From positions 78,179,001 to 78,243,000 of the forward strand of contig CM075345.1 of NCBI GenBank assembly GCA_037693485.1: a stretch of DNA of 64,000 bases. The letters are read 5' to 3'. Positions 23,791 to 32,965 of this stretch are shown here, piece after piece. The notes under the pieces are model-generated. The model did no database searches. It was not told the origin of the DNA and worked only from the letters and a program-made list of their open reading frames with translations. The DNA comes from Kitagawia praeruptora. Lineage: Eukaryota; Streptophyta; Magnoliopsida; Apiales; Apiaceae. Positions within the stretch are counted from its first letter, which is position 1, and each line of letters starts with the position of its first letter. The translations under genes were made by a program, and so were the position numbers.

Positions 23791-24088
23791 TGGGCTGGAC
23801 CTAAGTTTTCAAATCGTTTGGGCCTACAAAACTTTTTAAGTTTTGGTTGGGCCTTTACTTTTGGTCAACATGACCTTAAATTAAAACCTTAATTAGGTTT
23901 ATCAATATTGGTTGGGCCATGACAGGCCTTAATCACTTTAGTTAAACTTGGGCCTTAACAAGCCTAGTGTTGTTGGGCCTTTTTAGAGTCCAACTTCATG
24001 TTGACAGCCCACAAAGTTTTCCAATAGGCTACAGCCGGTTGACCTTCTCCCAACCGGTTGAAATGCCCTAAATTCTTGCCTATATAAA
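23791..24088 (+). promoter_or_regulatory. Putative promoter of the antisense extra ORF (site II motifs plus TATA box)
   Basis: A TATATAAAGG box lies at 24081-24090. Upstream are TGGGCC at 23819, 23848, 23913, 23949 and 23974 and TGGGCT at 23791. TGGGCC/TGGGCY is the plant site II element bound by TCP factors and is common in promoters of strongly expressed plant genes. The cluster lies ~100-290 bp upstream of the TATA box and points to the ORF at 24544, on the strand opposite to gag-pol. Promoter activity is inferred. Confidence 0.6.
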
Positions 24089-24099
24089 GGCCAAAGCTT

Positions 24100-24543
24100 T
24101 CACTCTTACTTTCATTACAAAAGTTTCCATATTCTCTCTCAATATTCGAAGTTCTCTCAAGAAACTCATTTGAAGATATATAGAGTTTTTTGAAGATCAT
24201 TCAAAGATTGTGGATTTTTCTTTGAATCTGCAGATTTTTGGGGATTCTTTGAAGATTTGAAGACGTTTTTCCAGAAAATTCATCAAGTTTCTTCATTTCG
24301 ATTGAAGATTTGAAGATTTCATTTGAAGATTCAAAGTTACTCCCAGATTTCTCGAGTTTTCTCTTTGAAGGTATGGATTTCTTCCTCCTTTTCTCCAGAT
24401 TTCTGGGAATTTTTCCTTGAATTTTTGAAGATTTGAAGATATTTTATAAACATGCCTTGAAGATTTGAATGTTCTAATTCTTTTCACCATCCTTTTGCAG
24501 ATTTCCTTTGAAGATCAAAACTTTTCTTTGAGGATTTACTGAA
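24100..24543 (+). other. 5' leader of the extra ORF, with a possible intron
   Basis: Presumed transcribed leader from the TATA box at 24081 to the ATG at 24544. It contains many GAAGATTTGAAGA-type repeats. A GAAG|GTATGG donor at 24371 and a CTTTTGCAG acceptor ending at 24500 would define a 130-bp intron, a common feature of plant 5' leaders. No ORF of note. Confidence 0.45.
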
Positions 24544-25354
24544 ATGGCTGAAGATCGTGCAACACTTCGTTTCCAGAGATTGCAAGGAGCCTCCAAAAGA
24601 GGTATCATCATTCGTTCTCCCCTCATGAGTTTACAGGATATGATTTTAAATCGTAAAGAGGATTTTCCATCCCTATCACACCTTGATTCCTTTAATCATA
24701 GTAATATCTTCCATGACATAGAAAAAATCACTGACTATAACAGGATGTATAAAATAGAATCACCCTATAGACTTATCCCAGCTGAGCCTGGGGATCGATC
24801 TTGTCATTGGCGCCCCAATGCACTTTGTATTTATAGGGGTGCCATTGTTGCAGGGGTTCGATTCCCTTTTCATGAGTTTATTTCTAGGCTTTTAGCAGAT
24901 GTAGGAATTAACCCTTGCCAACTTCCTCCCAACTCTTGGAGGGTGATCAACTGTTTTCTGGTCCTCTGTCTTAAAAACAAATTCCCTCTTTCTGTAGCTC
25001 TTTTTAGGAAGATTTTTCAATTTAAAAATTCTGCTGAATCTACCCCGGGTTGGGTTTACATTAGTCACCGTACTTCCACTCCTCCAATCTTTCACCCCCA
25101 ATCTATTCCTGACTCCAACCCAAAGTGGAAGAAGGAGTTCATGTACTTGACATGGGAAGGTGGAGATTGGGGCAATGTTTTTCGTAGTACCTTTGGTAAG
25201 GTCGTAGATGGCAGTGCCAGTGATATTGAGCTAAATGAGGAAGAGACCTATGCCTACCAGGAGCTCATCAAAGATAATCATTCTACTATGGCTTGGGATC
25301 TCCTGAATGAGTTCCAGCTTAAAACTTTTGGACTTTCCCGAGTGAACAATAAGG

Positions 25355-25436
25355 GTAATTTCCTTTCTTTTTGCATTCCTTTATTTGAATATGATTGTCT
25401 CATACCCATTATTTGTCTTTTGTTTTGTAATCGCAG
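25355..25436 (+). other. Intron 1 of aORF
   Basis: GTAATTTCC donor and TTTTGTAATCGCAG acceptor, 82 bp, phase 1. Reading through it in the exon 1 frame gives hydrophobic low-complexity residues and a stop, unlike the flanking exons. Confidence 0.7.
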
Positions 25437-25765
25437 CTGCAGCTTTTATCAACAAGACTAATGAGCCTGAAGATGGAGACACCGCTAGGTTGAAAAGGGC
25501 TCGTTCAGGGAAAGATCCTCGAGCCCCAACAGCCACGGATGCCTACCTGAGGCCCCATGTAGCTGATGTTGAAGAAGTAGATGGCTCTTCCAAGAGCGCT
25601 TGGCGTCCCAACTGGGGTATTAGGAAGAAGGACTCCATTGTTGGAGACTGCAGGCATGCCATGGATTTGTCCTATCACTCCATAACCCCTGGTGACTTCA
25701 AGGATTATGTATCTGGCTCCACTCTTGAAGGAGCTGAGAGTGCTGGAGCTCAGGCCTTTGCTGCT

Positions 25766-25841
25766 GTAAGCTCCTTACTATCCATTCTCTTATATACTTG
25801 TTTTGTTATTTGAATCGTGGTTTTAACTTTGTCTTTTGTAG
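25766..25841 (+). other. Intron 2 of aORF
   Basis: GTAAGCTCC donor, TGTCTTTTGTAG acceptor, 76 bp, phase 0. The exon 2 frame hits a stop inside it, while the exon 3 frame joins correctly after removal. Confidence 0.7.
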
Positions 25842-26324
25842 GCTAATGCCAACTTCCAGGGGGCCATATTCTAGGCTAAGACTTGGCGTTCCAACTATGA
25901 GACTTACAAGGCAAAGTATGATGACTCTCAGGATGAACTGGGCTCTGTCAAAGCTACTTTAGCGAGGAGGGAGAAAGAGCTTTTAGAGTCTCAGGCTGAA
26001 AATGTCACTCTCAGGAAGAGCAAGGACGACCTGATTGATGACTACCTTTCCTCCCAGGAGTATGTGGGCTTCATGGAGAAGCATGACGACTCTCTATTCC
26101 CTTACCAGTTTACTCAGGGATGGGACGGAGCTCTTGCTGAGGTTACTAGGAGATTTCCTGGTACCCTTAGTGTTTCAGACTTCCCTAGCCCTCATGCTCC
26201 CATGGCCTTGGCAGTGCAAGACACTCAGGAGGAGGACCAGGAGGATGATGAGAGGATCCTGGAGCCAGATCCCTCTGCTCATCTTGGCGCAGATGAAGAG
26301 GATGAGCATACTGGAGATGCTTAG

Positions 26325-26704
26325 TAGTTGATCTCTTTATCTATCTATTTTTGTACTCTGCCTTTGGGCATGACTTTGTACTTTTGTTGACTTATTTAGA
26401 ATCTAGTCATTTATGTATTCTGCCTTCGGGCATAACTTTTTAATTCGTAATCCATTGTCCTGGATGCTTCACAACTTATTCATATTTGCATGTGTAGTCT
26501 AGCATTTTATGCATATATATCAATAGGTAATGCTCATAGCTTATGCAAAGACATAGAATAGTCTTATTAATATGGAGAAATGGGCACAGCCCTTACATAG
26601 ATACTCTACCTCCTATATCTCAAGTTTAAAACTTGGAATGGTTTCATCGACCTTATTTCTACTTCTATTACATAGGCAAAAAGCTAGGTCCTTTTCAGGA
26701 GAGC
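26325..26704. other. Convergent non-coding spacer between aORF and pol
   Basis: Separates the 3' ends of the plus-strand aORF and the minus-strand pol, so it must hold or border their termination and polyadenylation signals. A short duplication GCCTTYGGGCAT occurs twice (near 26360 and 26424). No gene. Confidence 0.7.
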
Positions 26705-29700
26705 TTAAACATAGTGAACCTTGAGGTTCAATGCATGCCAAGTCCGGGGCACCTCAACCCCGTCCAAGGTTTCCAGTTTGTAAGATCCTCGTCCTAGCGT
26801 CTTCTTGACTCGATACGGCCCTTCCCAGTTCGGGGCTAGCTTTCCCTTCTCACCAACTCCAGAAGCCTCGATCTTCCTAAGAACCAAGTCACCTTGTTGA
26901 AAGAACCTCTCCTTAACCCTGTGGTTGTAGTAGAAGGATGCTTTCTTTTGATGCTCCGCATTTCTGGCATTTGCCTCGTCCCTGACTTCATCAATCAAAT
27001 CTAGGGCGAGCCTCATGCCTTCTTCATTAGTCTCTGGTTCAAATGCCTCAATTCTAGGTGATGCATGCATGACTTCTAGTGGTACAACTGCCTCGGCTCC
27101 ATAAGCCAGTAGGAAAGGAGTTTCCCCAGTTATTACTTTGCAGGTAGTACGATATGCCCAAAGTATAGGCAGTAATTCATCCACCCAAGTATTTCTTGAT
27201 CGTTCGACCCTCTTCTTAAGTCCATCAAGAATAATCCGATTGGCTACCTCAGCTTGTCCATTAGCTTGCGGGTGAGCTACTGAAGTAAAACGAAGCTCGA
27301 TAGCATTTTCCTCACAGTACTTCCTGAACTCTTCATTGTTGAATTGTGTCCCATTATCTGTCACAAGGATTCGGGGGATTCCATATCTGCAGATTATGTT
27401 CTCCCAAAAGAACTGGGAAACTTGCTTGGTGGTTATATTTGCTAAAGGCTTAGCCTCAATCCACTTAGTGAAGTAATCAATGGCGACAATCAGAAACTTC
27501 CTTTGTGCTGAAGCCATGGGGAAAGGACCAAGAATGTCCATCCCCCACATTGCAAACGGAATGGGAGAGCTGATTGAGGTTAACCTCTCAGGCGGCTGCC
27601 TTACAACCGGGGCGTGCTTTTGACATCTGTCACACTTCTTGACATAATCCTGAGCATCTGCTAACATCTCCGGCCAATAAAATCCTAGGCGGGTAATCTT
27701 GTGAGCTAGGGCTCTGCCCCCCAAGTGCTGCCCACAGATCCCTTCATGAACTTCCTCCAACGCCTCTCTTGCCTCTTGGGGCCTTAGGCACTTCAAGTAC
27801 GGGATGACAAATGATCTCTTGTATAAGATGCCTTCAATCAAGGCATATCTCAATGCTCTCACTGACAATTTTCGTGCCTCCAAGGCATCGTTAGGGAGCC
27901 ATCCGGTTTCTAAATGAGCTTTAATAGGATCTATCCAACAGCTTCCAACATCGATAGGTGCAACCAACTTAGAGTTGATGGTCGGGGCCTTCAAGACCTG
28001 GAAGTAAACACTACCTGCATAATTCTCTATCTCAGAAGAAGCGAACTTAGAGAGGGCATCGGCCTTAACGTTCTCTTCCCTAGGAATGTGCTCCAGATAG
28101 CACTCCTCAAACTGAGTCATAACAGCTTTCACGACTCTGAGGTATTTTGCCATAGTTTCATCCTTGGCCTCAAACTCACCATTCACTTGCGAGACTACCA
28201 GTCTTGAATCTCCACACACTTTGAGGTTCTTGACTCTCATAACTCTGGCCAATCCCAATCCAGCTATTAATGCTTCATACTCAGCTTCATTGTTGGTTGT
28301 TGGAAAGTCCAACTTCAAAGCGTATTCAACTGTGAACCCATCGGGGCTTCGCAAAACCAAACCTGCACCACTAGATTTTGTTTTTGATGCTCCATCAAAA
28401 TAGAGCACCCAATACTCTTTCTGATCAGGTACAAGTTCTTCATCCTTACTCTCAACCCCAGGGGTGGTTATTATCTCCTGCCCCCCGACTTCTTGGTTGC
28501 CAATGGTACATTCAACCACGAAGTCAGCTAATGCCTGAGCCTTGATGGCTGTCCGAGGCTTATATGCAATGTCAAATTCCCCGAGTTCGATTGCCCACTT
28601 AATTAGCCTTCCACTGACCTTCGGGCTATGCAGGATACTTCTCAACTGCTGGTCCGTCAGGACTTCAATCTTGTGTGACTGAAAGTAAGGTCGTAGTTTC
28701 CTTGAAGCCGTTACCAATGCCAAAGCAAACTTCTCAATGGTAGAATAGTTCAACTCAGCTCCATGCAACACCTTACTCACGTAGTAGATGGGTTTCTGAA
28801 CCTTATTCTCTTCTTTTATGAGGACGGCACTCAATGCTTGCTCAGATACCGCCAGGTATAGATAGAGAGTCTCTCCGATTTTAGGCTTGGCTAACAGCGG
28901 GGCTTCGGCCATGTATTTCTTCAATTGTTCAAAGGCCTCTTGGCTTTCAGGTGTCCATTCAAAATTCTTTACCTTCTTTAATGTTTGAAAGAAAGGTAAA
29001 CACTTATCACCGGACTTGGAGATAAACCTCCCTAAGGCTGCTACTCGGCCTGTCAACTTCTGCACATCTCTTATAGAACGTGGTGGCTCCATGTCTAAAA
29101 TTGCCTTGATCTTGTCAGGATTGGCCTCAATGCCTCTCTTTGAAACCATCAGTCCTAAAAACTTTCCAGATCCAACGCCAAAGGCACACTTAGCGGGATT
29201 CAACATCATCTTATGGTGCCTCAGCACTTCAAATGCCTCTTCGAGGTGCTTAATATGATCAACCTTGAGTAGGCTCTTGACTAACATGTCATCAACATAC
29301 ACCTCCATGGTTTTTCCGATCAGATGGGCAAATATCTTGTTCACCAAGCGTTGGTAAGTAGCTCCTGCATTCTTTAGACCAAACGCCATAACAAGATAAA
29401 AGTCAGTTATGAAAGATACCTTAGGGATGTCATCTTTGTGCATCTTAATCTGATTATAGCCACTGAATCCATCCATGAAGCTTAACATCTCATGTCCAGC
29501 TATGGCATCTATCAACATATCTATCCTTGGAAGGGGAAAACAATCTTTTGGACATGCGTCGTTCAGGTCAGTGAAGTCTATACACATCCTCCACTTCCCA
29601 TTCGCTTTTTTGACCATCACAGGGTTTGCTAACCATTCGGGGAACTGAATCTCTTCAATAAAACCAGCTTCCAAGAGCTTATCCACTTCTTGCTTAATGG

Positions 29701-31102
29701 CCTCTTGCCTCTCCGGAGCAAAGTTTCTCTTCTTCTGCTTTATTGTCTTCCTCTTGGGGTCAACATTCAACTTATGAGTTATAAGTTGGGGGTCAATCCC
29801 TGGCATATCAGCTGCTATCCAAGCGAACACGTCGCTATTCTTTTGTAAGAATTCTATCAACTTGCCCTTCAAGGGTTCTTTCAGAGATTCTCCAACATAA
29901 GTAACTTTTCCAGGATCGTTAGGCTCTAGGGGTATGGGAATCAAATCCTCTGCTGGCTTCCCTCTATGCTCTTCATCATCACGGACATCCATGTCTTCAA
30001 TTGGAAGGACCTGCCCCCCGACTCCATCGGCCCTCAGAGCGGCTACATAGCAACTTCTTGCCATCTTCTGATCACCCTTCTGTTCTCCGACACCATTCCG
30101 TGTTGGAAACTTAACCTTCATATGATAAGAAGAGGCCACAGCCTTAAACGCATGTAATCCAGTCCTTCCAAGTATTGCGTTGTATGTTGAAGCTGCCTTA
30201 ATTACCAAGAAATTCAACATCTGAGTCGTCTCCTTAGGCTCCTGTCCAATAGTTACGGGTAACTGAATAGTCCCTTCAACACTGGACTCCACTCCATTAA
30301 ATCCATATATGGGCATGTTTGTAGGGGTCAACTGAGAGTCGTTGTACCCCATCTTCACAAACGCATCGTGAAACAAAATATCCACAGAAGCTCCATTGTC
30401 TATCAAGACTCGTTTTACTTCTGAATTTCCAATCACAGGGGTTATGACCAGCGGGTCATCATGGGGGAACTTTACTCCTTCCAAGTCTGAATCATCAAAA
30501 CCAATTACCATCTCAGTTTTAGCACGCTTCGGGGCCTCGCCCACAATGTGCATCACTTCTCTTGCGTATGCCTTTCGAGAGTTTCGAGTTGAACCGACCG
30601 CTGTCGGGCCTCCCCAGATCATGTTGATAACCGGCCCTCGGGGCTGCGTGTTACGGTCACGATCATTATCCCTCCTGTCATTGTTTCTCCTGTTGTAATC
30701 CCCTCTTTGGGTTCCATGATCTCCACCCTTTGTGAAATTATTCAGCTTTCCTTTACGGATCAAGAATTCAATCTCGTCCTTCAACTGTCTGCAATCATCC
30801 GTGTCATGTCCCACGTCTCGATGGAACCTACAGTATTGATCCTTGTTTCTCTTTGCGGGATCGCCCCTGAGTGGCTTCGGCCATCGGAAGTCTTTATCCT
30901 TCTCGATCTCTAACAAGATTTGGCTCCTAGGTGCATTCAACCTTGCATAGTCAGAAAATCTTGGTCCCATACTCTTCTTTGATGTTGACTCAGAGTCTTT
31001 GCTAGTACGGGGATATTTGTCCCTAGCATCATACTCTTGGTCTTGCTTTCGCTTCTTCGTTTCATTATTACCCTTGCCATTGTTTATCACGACATCCTTC
31101 AT
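26705..31102 (-). CDS. pol: Element B pol: protease, RT, RNase H, archaeal-type RNase H, integrase (1465 aa)
   Basis: A single uninterrupted frame. By residue: zinc-knuckle-like YCRFHRDVGHDTDDC at 90-104 (end of the gag part); protease DNGAS at 235-239; reverse transcriptase ~480-690 with YVDD at 602-605; Gypsy RNase H ~740-860; archaeal-type RNase H ~897-1020 (YFDGAS, NNEAEYEAL, GDSRLVV, ADALSKF); integrase with H1119, H1126, C1157, C1160 and catalytic D1189 (MDILGPF), D1249 (TDNGTQF), E1285 (GQAEVANR), i.e. DD35E. All catalytic residues are present. The ATG at 31102 is internal: the frame continues upstream to the gag stop at 31139 without interruption, so translation probably began in gag. 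Confidence 0.95.
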   Translation of the reverse strand: MKDVVINNGKGNNETKKRKQDQEYDARDKYPRTSKDSESTSKKSMGPRFSDYARLNAPRSQILLEIEKDKDFRWPKPLRGDPAKRNKDQYCRFHRDVGHDTDDCRQLKDEIEFLIRKGKLNNFTKGGDHGTQRGDYNRRNNDRRDNDRDRNTQPRGPVINMIWGGPTAVGSTRNSRKAYAREVMHIVGEAPKRAKTEMVIGFDDSDLEGVKFPHDDPLVITPVIGNSEVKRVLIDNGASVDILFHDAFVKMGYNDSQLTPTNMPIYGFNGVESSVEGTIQLPVTIGQEPKETTQMLNFLVIKAASTYNAILGRTGLHAFKAVASSYHMKVKFPTRNGVGEQKGDQKMARSCYVAALRADGVGGQVLPIEDMDVRDDEEHRGKPAEDLIPIPLEPNDPGKVTYVGESLKEPLKGKLIEFLQKNSDVFAWIAADMPGIDPQLITHKLNVDPKRKTIKQKKRNFAPERQEAIKQEVDKLLEAGFIEEIQFPEWLANPVMVKKANGKWRMCIDFTDLNDACPKDCFPLPRIDMLIDAIAGHEMLSFMDGFSGYNQIKMHKDDIPKVSFITDFYLVMAFGLKNAGATYQRLVNKIFAHLIGKTMEVYVDDMLVKSLLKVDHIKHLEEAFEVLRHHKMMLNPAKCAFGVGSGKFLGLMVSKRGIEANPDKIKAILDMEPPRSIRDVQKLTGRVAALGRFISKSGDKCLPFFQTLKKVKNFEWTPESQEAFEQLKKYMAEAPLLAKPKIGETLYLYLAVSEQALSAVLIKEENKVQKPIYYVSKVLHGAELNYSTIEKFALALVTASRKLRPYFQSHKIEVLTDQQLRSILHSPKVSGRLIKWAIELGEFDIAYKPRTAIKAQALADFVVECTIGNQEVGGQEIITTPGVESKDEELVPDQKEYWVLYFDGASKTKSSGAGLVLRSPDGFTVEYALKLDFPTTNNEAEYEALIAGLGLARVMRVKNLKVCGDSRLVVSQVNGEFEAKDETMAKYLRVVKAVMTQFEECYLEHIPREENVKADALSKFASSEIENYAGSVYFQVLKAPTINSKLVAPIDVGSCWIDPIKAHLETGWLPNDALEARKLSVRALRYALIEGILYKRSFVIPYLKCLRPQEAREALEEVHEGICGQHLGGRALAHKITRLGFYWPEMLADAQDYVKKCDRCQKHAPVVRQPPERLTSISSPIPFAMWGMDILGPFPMASAQRKFLIVAIDYFTKWIEAKPLANITTKQVSQFFWENIICRYGIPRILVTDNGTQFNNEEFRKYCEENAIELRFTSVAHPQANGQAEVANRIILDGLKKRVERSRNTWVDELLPILWAYRTTCKVITGETPFLLAYGAEAVVPLEVMHASPRIEAFEPETNEEGMRLALDLIDEVRDEANARNAEHQKKASFYYNHRVKERFFQQGDLVLRKIEASGVGEKGKLAPNWEGPYRVKKTLGRGSYKLETLDGVEVPRTWHALNLKVHYV

Positions 31103-31138
31103 GGTGCTATCCTCGGCCTTGATATACTTATCAGCCCT

Positions 31139-32415
31139 TCATTGGAGCTCAGCCATATTCTCAGGTGGGTGCTTTGCCAATGACCTTTTAAAGTAAAGAT
31201 CAGTGGTGCCGTGCTCCAGGGCTACCATGGCCACCTTGTTCTCTAAATCAGTAATGTTCAACGTCTCCTTGGTGAACCTCTTAAGATAATCTCTCAGATT
31301 CTCATTCTTTCCTTGTACCACATACATGAGAGATGCAGAACTTTTCTCATGAACTCTCCCGCTGATGAATTGACTAACAAAAGCAGCACTTAACTCCTTA
31401 AAGGAGCCAATTGAGTTTGCGGGAAGTCGGCTATACCATCTTTGAGCCATGCCCGACAAAGTTTGAGGGAACGCCCTACACTTCAAGGCGTCACTTGCAG
31501 GCTGTAGTAATAGTGCGTTCGAAAACGTCCTAACATGATTTGCGGGATCACCCGTTCCATCGTAAGCCTTAATTGTCGGCATCTTGAACTTCCTTGATAT
31601 GTGGGCATTCATCACCTCCTCGGTGAATGGGGGCGTGGGATCATCAGGATCCCCAAGTGGCATCAGATCCTTGGGGTTGCTCTTAGGGGTTTCCACCCTT
31701 GTAGTTCTTTCAGTTGGGACGGTAGCCCTTCTTTGCCTTCTTGGAGGCCTCTCCAGATCTATGAATGGAATCGGTCCTGACGTGGGAGGCGGCAAAGTCT
31801 GATTTGATCTGGCTTGCTCCCTGGCCATATCCTCCTTTAATCTTAAGATCTCGGCTTCATAAGCCTTAATCCTCTCAGTAGCTGTTGAAGGGAGTCCATC
31901 ATGAGTAGTTCGAGTTCTCCCCATTGGTTCTTTACTTGCACGACGCCTCCTCGGAGCTTCATCACGCTCGTAATCATCGCCAGAAGATGATTCATCTGAA
32001 TAAGGACCAGAAAAATCGCGATAATCTCGATCTCGAATATATAGGGCATGACCACTCGGTCCAGCTCCGTAATTGGGCATCCCATACATTGGATTGGTGC
32101 TTATGGGGAGATCCGTAGTGTGGATCTGAACCCCTCGTGTAGGGTTGTTGGGGTCTACAATCAGGGAAGAAATCCCCACCCGGGGGGGTTAGTCCCTGGA
32201 ATTGTGTGGACGATCGGAGGTAGTGTACTCTCAACATGGGTAGTCGTCCCTAGGGGTTGAGAAACTTGATACGGAACGATAGTCCCGGATGTCGGAGGTA
32301 CTTGCTCAGATGTCGGAAGTACTTGTTCAGTATGGGGCGGAGCAGAGCTAAGAGGTAGAGCCTCGGTAGCAATTGGCTCCGTAGTGCTTGGTACAGTTTT
32401 TCGTGTTTGAACCAT
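31139..32415 (-). pseudogene. gag: Element B gag, with one frameshift and an in-frame stop before pol
   Basis: A plausible start is the ATG at 32415 (MVQTRKTVPSTTE). That frame runs to 32161. The rest of gag continues in another frame from about 32182 to the TGA at 31139-31141. The switch lies at a run of seven G (plus strand 32182-32188), so a one-base length change in the homopolymer, or an assembly error, explains it. The body shows the Retrotrans_gag core typical of Tat elements (FKMPTIKAYDGTGDPANHVR, CRAFPQTLSGMAQRWYSRLP). The TGA lies in the same frame as pol, only 12 codons before the first pol ATG; it is either a loss mutation or a readthrough stop. Upstream in minus sense is the PBS, ~17 nt before the ATG. 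Confidence 0.88.
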
Positions 32416-32430
32416 GGTTGATGTCTTTTT

Positions 32431-32446
32431 CCCACAGACGGCGCCA
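32431..32446 (-). promoter_or_regulatory. Primer binding site of element B
   Basis: Minus strand TGGCGCCGTCTGTGG begins 2 nt after the LTR end. The first nine bases (TGGCGCCGT) fit the tRNA CCA-end complements used by many plant Ty3/Gypsy elements. I do not assign the exact tRNA. Confidence 0.75.
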
Positions 32447-32448
32447 AA

Positions 32449-32965
32449 TGTTGTGGAATAAAAACTAGGTTATTAGATTACGGCTAGGGTTTGATGTATT
32501 TAATGCTAGGGTGTATGAGCTTCGTACTTTAATGGCTGCTTCTGCGTTCGAGACTTAAACGGTCCTCACAGAATGCCTACGTATCTCTGTGTTTAGAGAA
32601 TCAAGCCAAAAAACGTAGTTCTAGGTTGAGGGGTCTGACCCTTTATATAGGCTGAGAAGCCCTAAAATCGTAGTAGGGTTAGGTGACTTGGTGGGCAAGT
32701 CACCGCCTTGAGGAAGGTTCTAGACCCCTTCCTTATAGGAGTCAGTTCCCATATCGAATTCTGTGCCTTGGAGGCTAAGTCAGGCAAGAGTAATATCCTT
32801 GTTTGACTCTTATTGCTGAGCTGGTTATTACCCCTAATATTAATTACGAAATTAATATTATAAATAGGGTTTGGGCCTATCTGGTGGGCCCCACGTTTGG
32901 ACCATTCTAGGTCTAATTAATGCCACATTAAATGTGTCTTTAGGGCTTACTTTTAGCCCATATCA
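32449..32965 (-). repeat. Element B 5' LTR (517 bp)
   Basis: Matches 22194-22710 at all but two positions. On the minus strand TATATAAAG at about 32641-32649 is the likely TATA box for gag-pol transcription. Confidence 0.95.

Larger units (their letters stand above)
22728..24080. other. Element B 3' region: non-coding, rich in short tandem repeats, overlapping the aORF upstream region
   Basis: No gene. It holds a 10-bp repeat (22898-22967), a 27-bp GC-rich hairpin repeat (22970-23060), a 35-36-bp repeat (23199-23310), a zone with many CGACCTCA/GAGCTC motifs (23140-23740) and a TGGGCC-rich promoter-like stretch (23760-24080). ORFs over the 35-bp array on both strands simply reflect its periodicity. 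Tat-lineage 3' untranslated regions are known to be hypervariable and to carry tandem repeats. Confidence 0.8.
24544..26324 (+). pseudogene. Extra antisense ORF (aORF) of Tat element, three exons, one premature stop
   Basis: Exon 1 is 24544-25354, exon 2 25437-25765, exon 3 25842-26324. Both introns have GT...AG borders (25355-25436, ending TCGCAG; 25766-25841, ending TTTTGTAG) and keep the frame. The start is MAEDRATLRF. Residues ~90-175 (FPFHEFISRLLADVGINPCQ, PPNSWRVINCF) resemble the plant domain named putative gypsy-type transposon (Transposase_28-like). Exon 3 looks coiled-coil-like (many E/K/R, LESQAEN) and ends in an acidic tail. A TAG at 25872-25874, ten codons into exon 3, would truncate the product. 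The function of aORF proteins is unknown. Sense and location match aORFs of Retand-like elements. Confidence 0.75.
22194..32965 (-). mobile_element. Element B: near-complete Ty3/Gypsy Tat-lineage retrotransposon with antisense extra ORF
   Basis: 10,772 bp inserted in the satellite array. Both LTRs are 517 bp and differ at only two positions that I can see, so insertion was recent. On the minus strand the order is 5' LTR, PBS-like site, gag, pol (protease, RT, RNase H, archaeal-type RNase H, integrase), 3' region, polypurine tract, 3' LTR. The second RNase H marks the Tat lineage, in which Retand-like members carry an extra ORF in antisense between pol and the 3' LTR; B has one at 24544-26324. 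Defects seen: a frameshift in gag, an in-frame TGA between gag and pol, and a TAG in exon 3 of the extra ORF. Confidence 0.93.

Noticed and set aside
24544..26324. Host gene on the plus strand between the B LTRs
   Set aside because: Its position (antisense, between pol and 3' LTR of a Tat element) and its Transposase_28-like region fit the known extra ORF of this lineage better than a captured host gene, although capture in the distant past is not excluded.
27914..32260. Plus-strand ORFs opposite B pol and gag (for example 28164-28403, 30396-30698, 31584-31802)
   Set aside because: They are shadows of the strongly supported minus-strand polyprotein.
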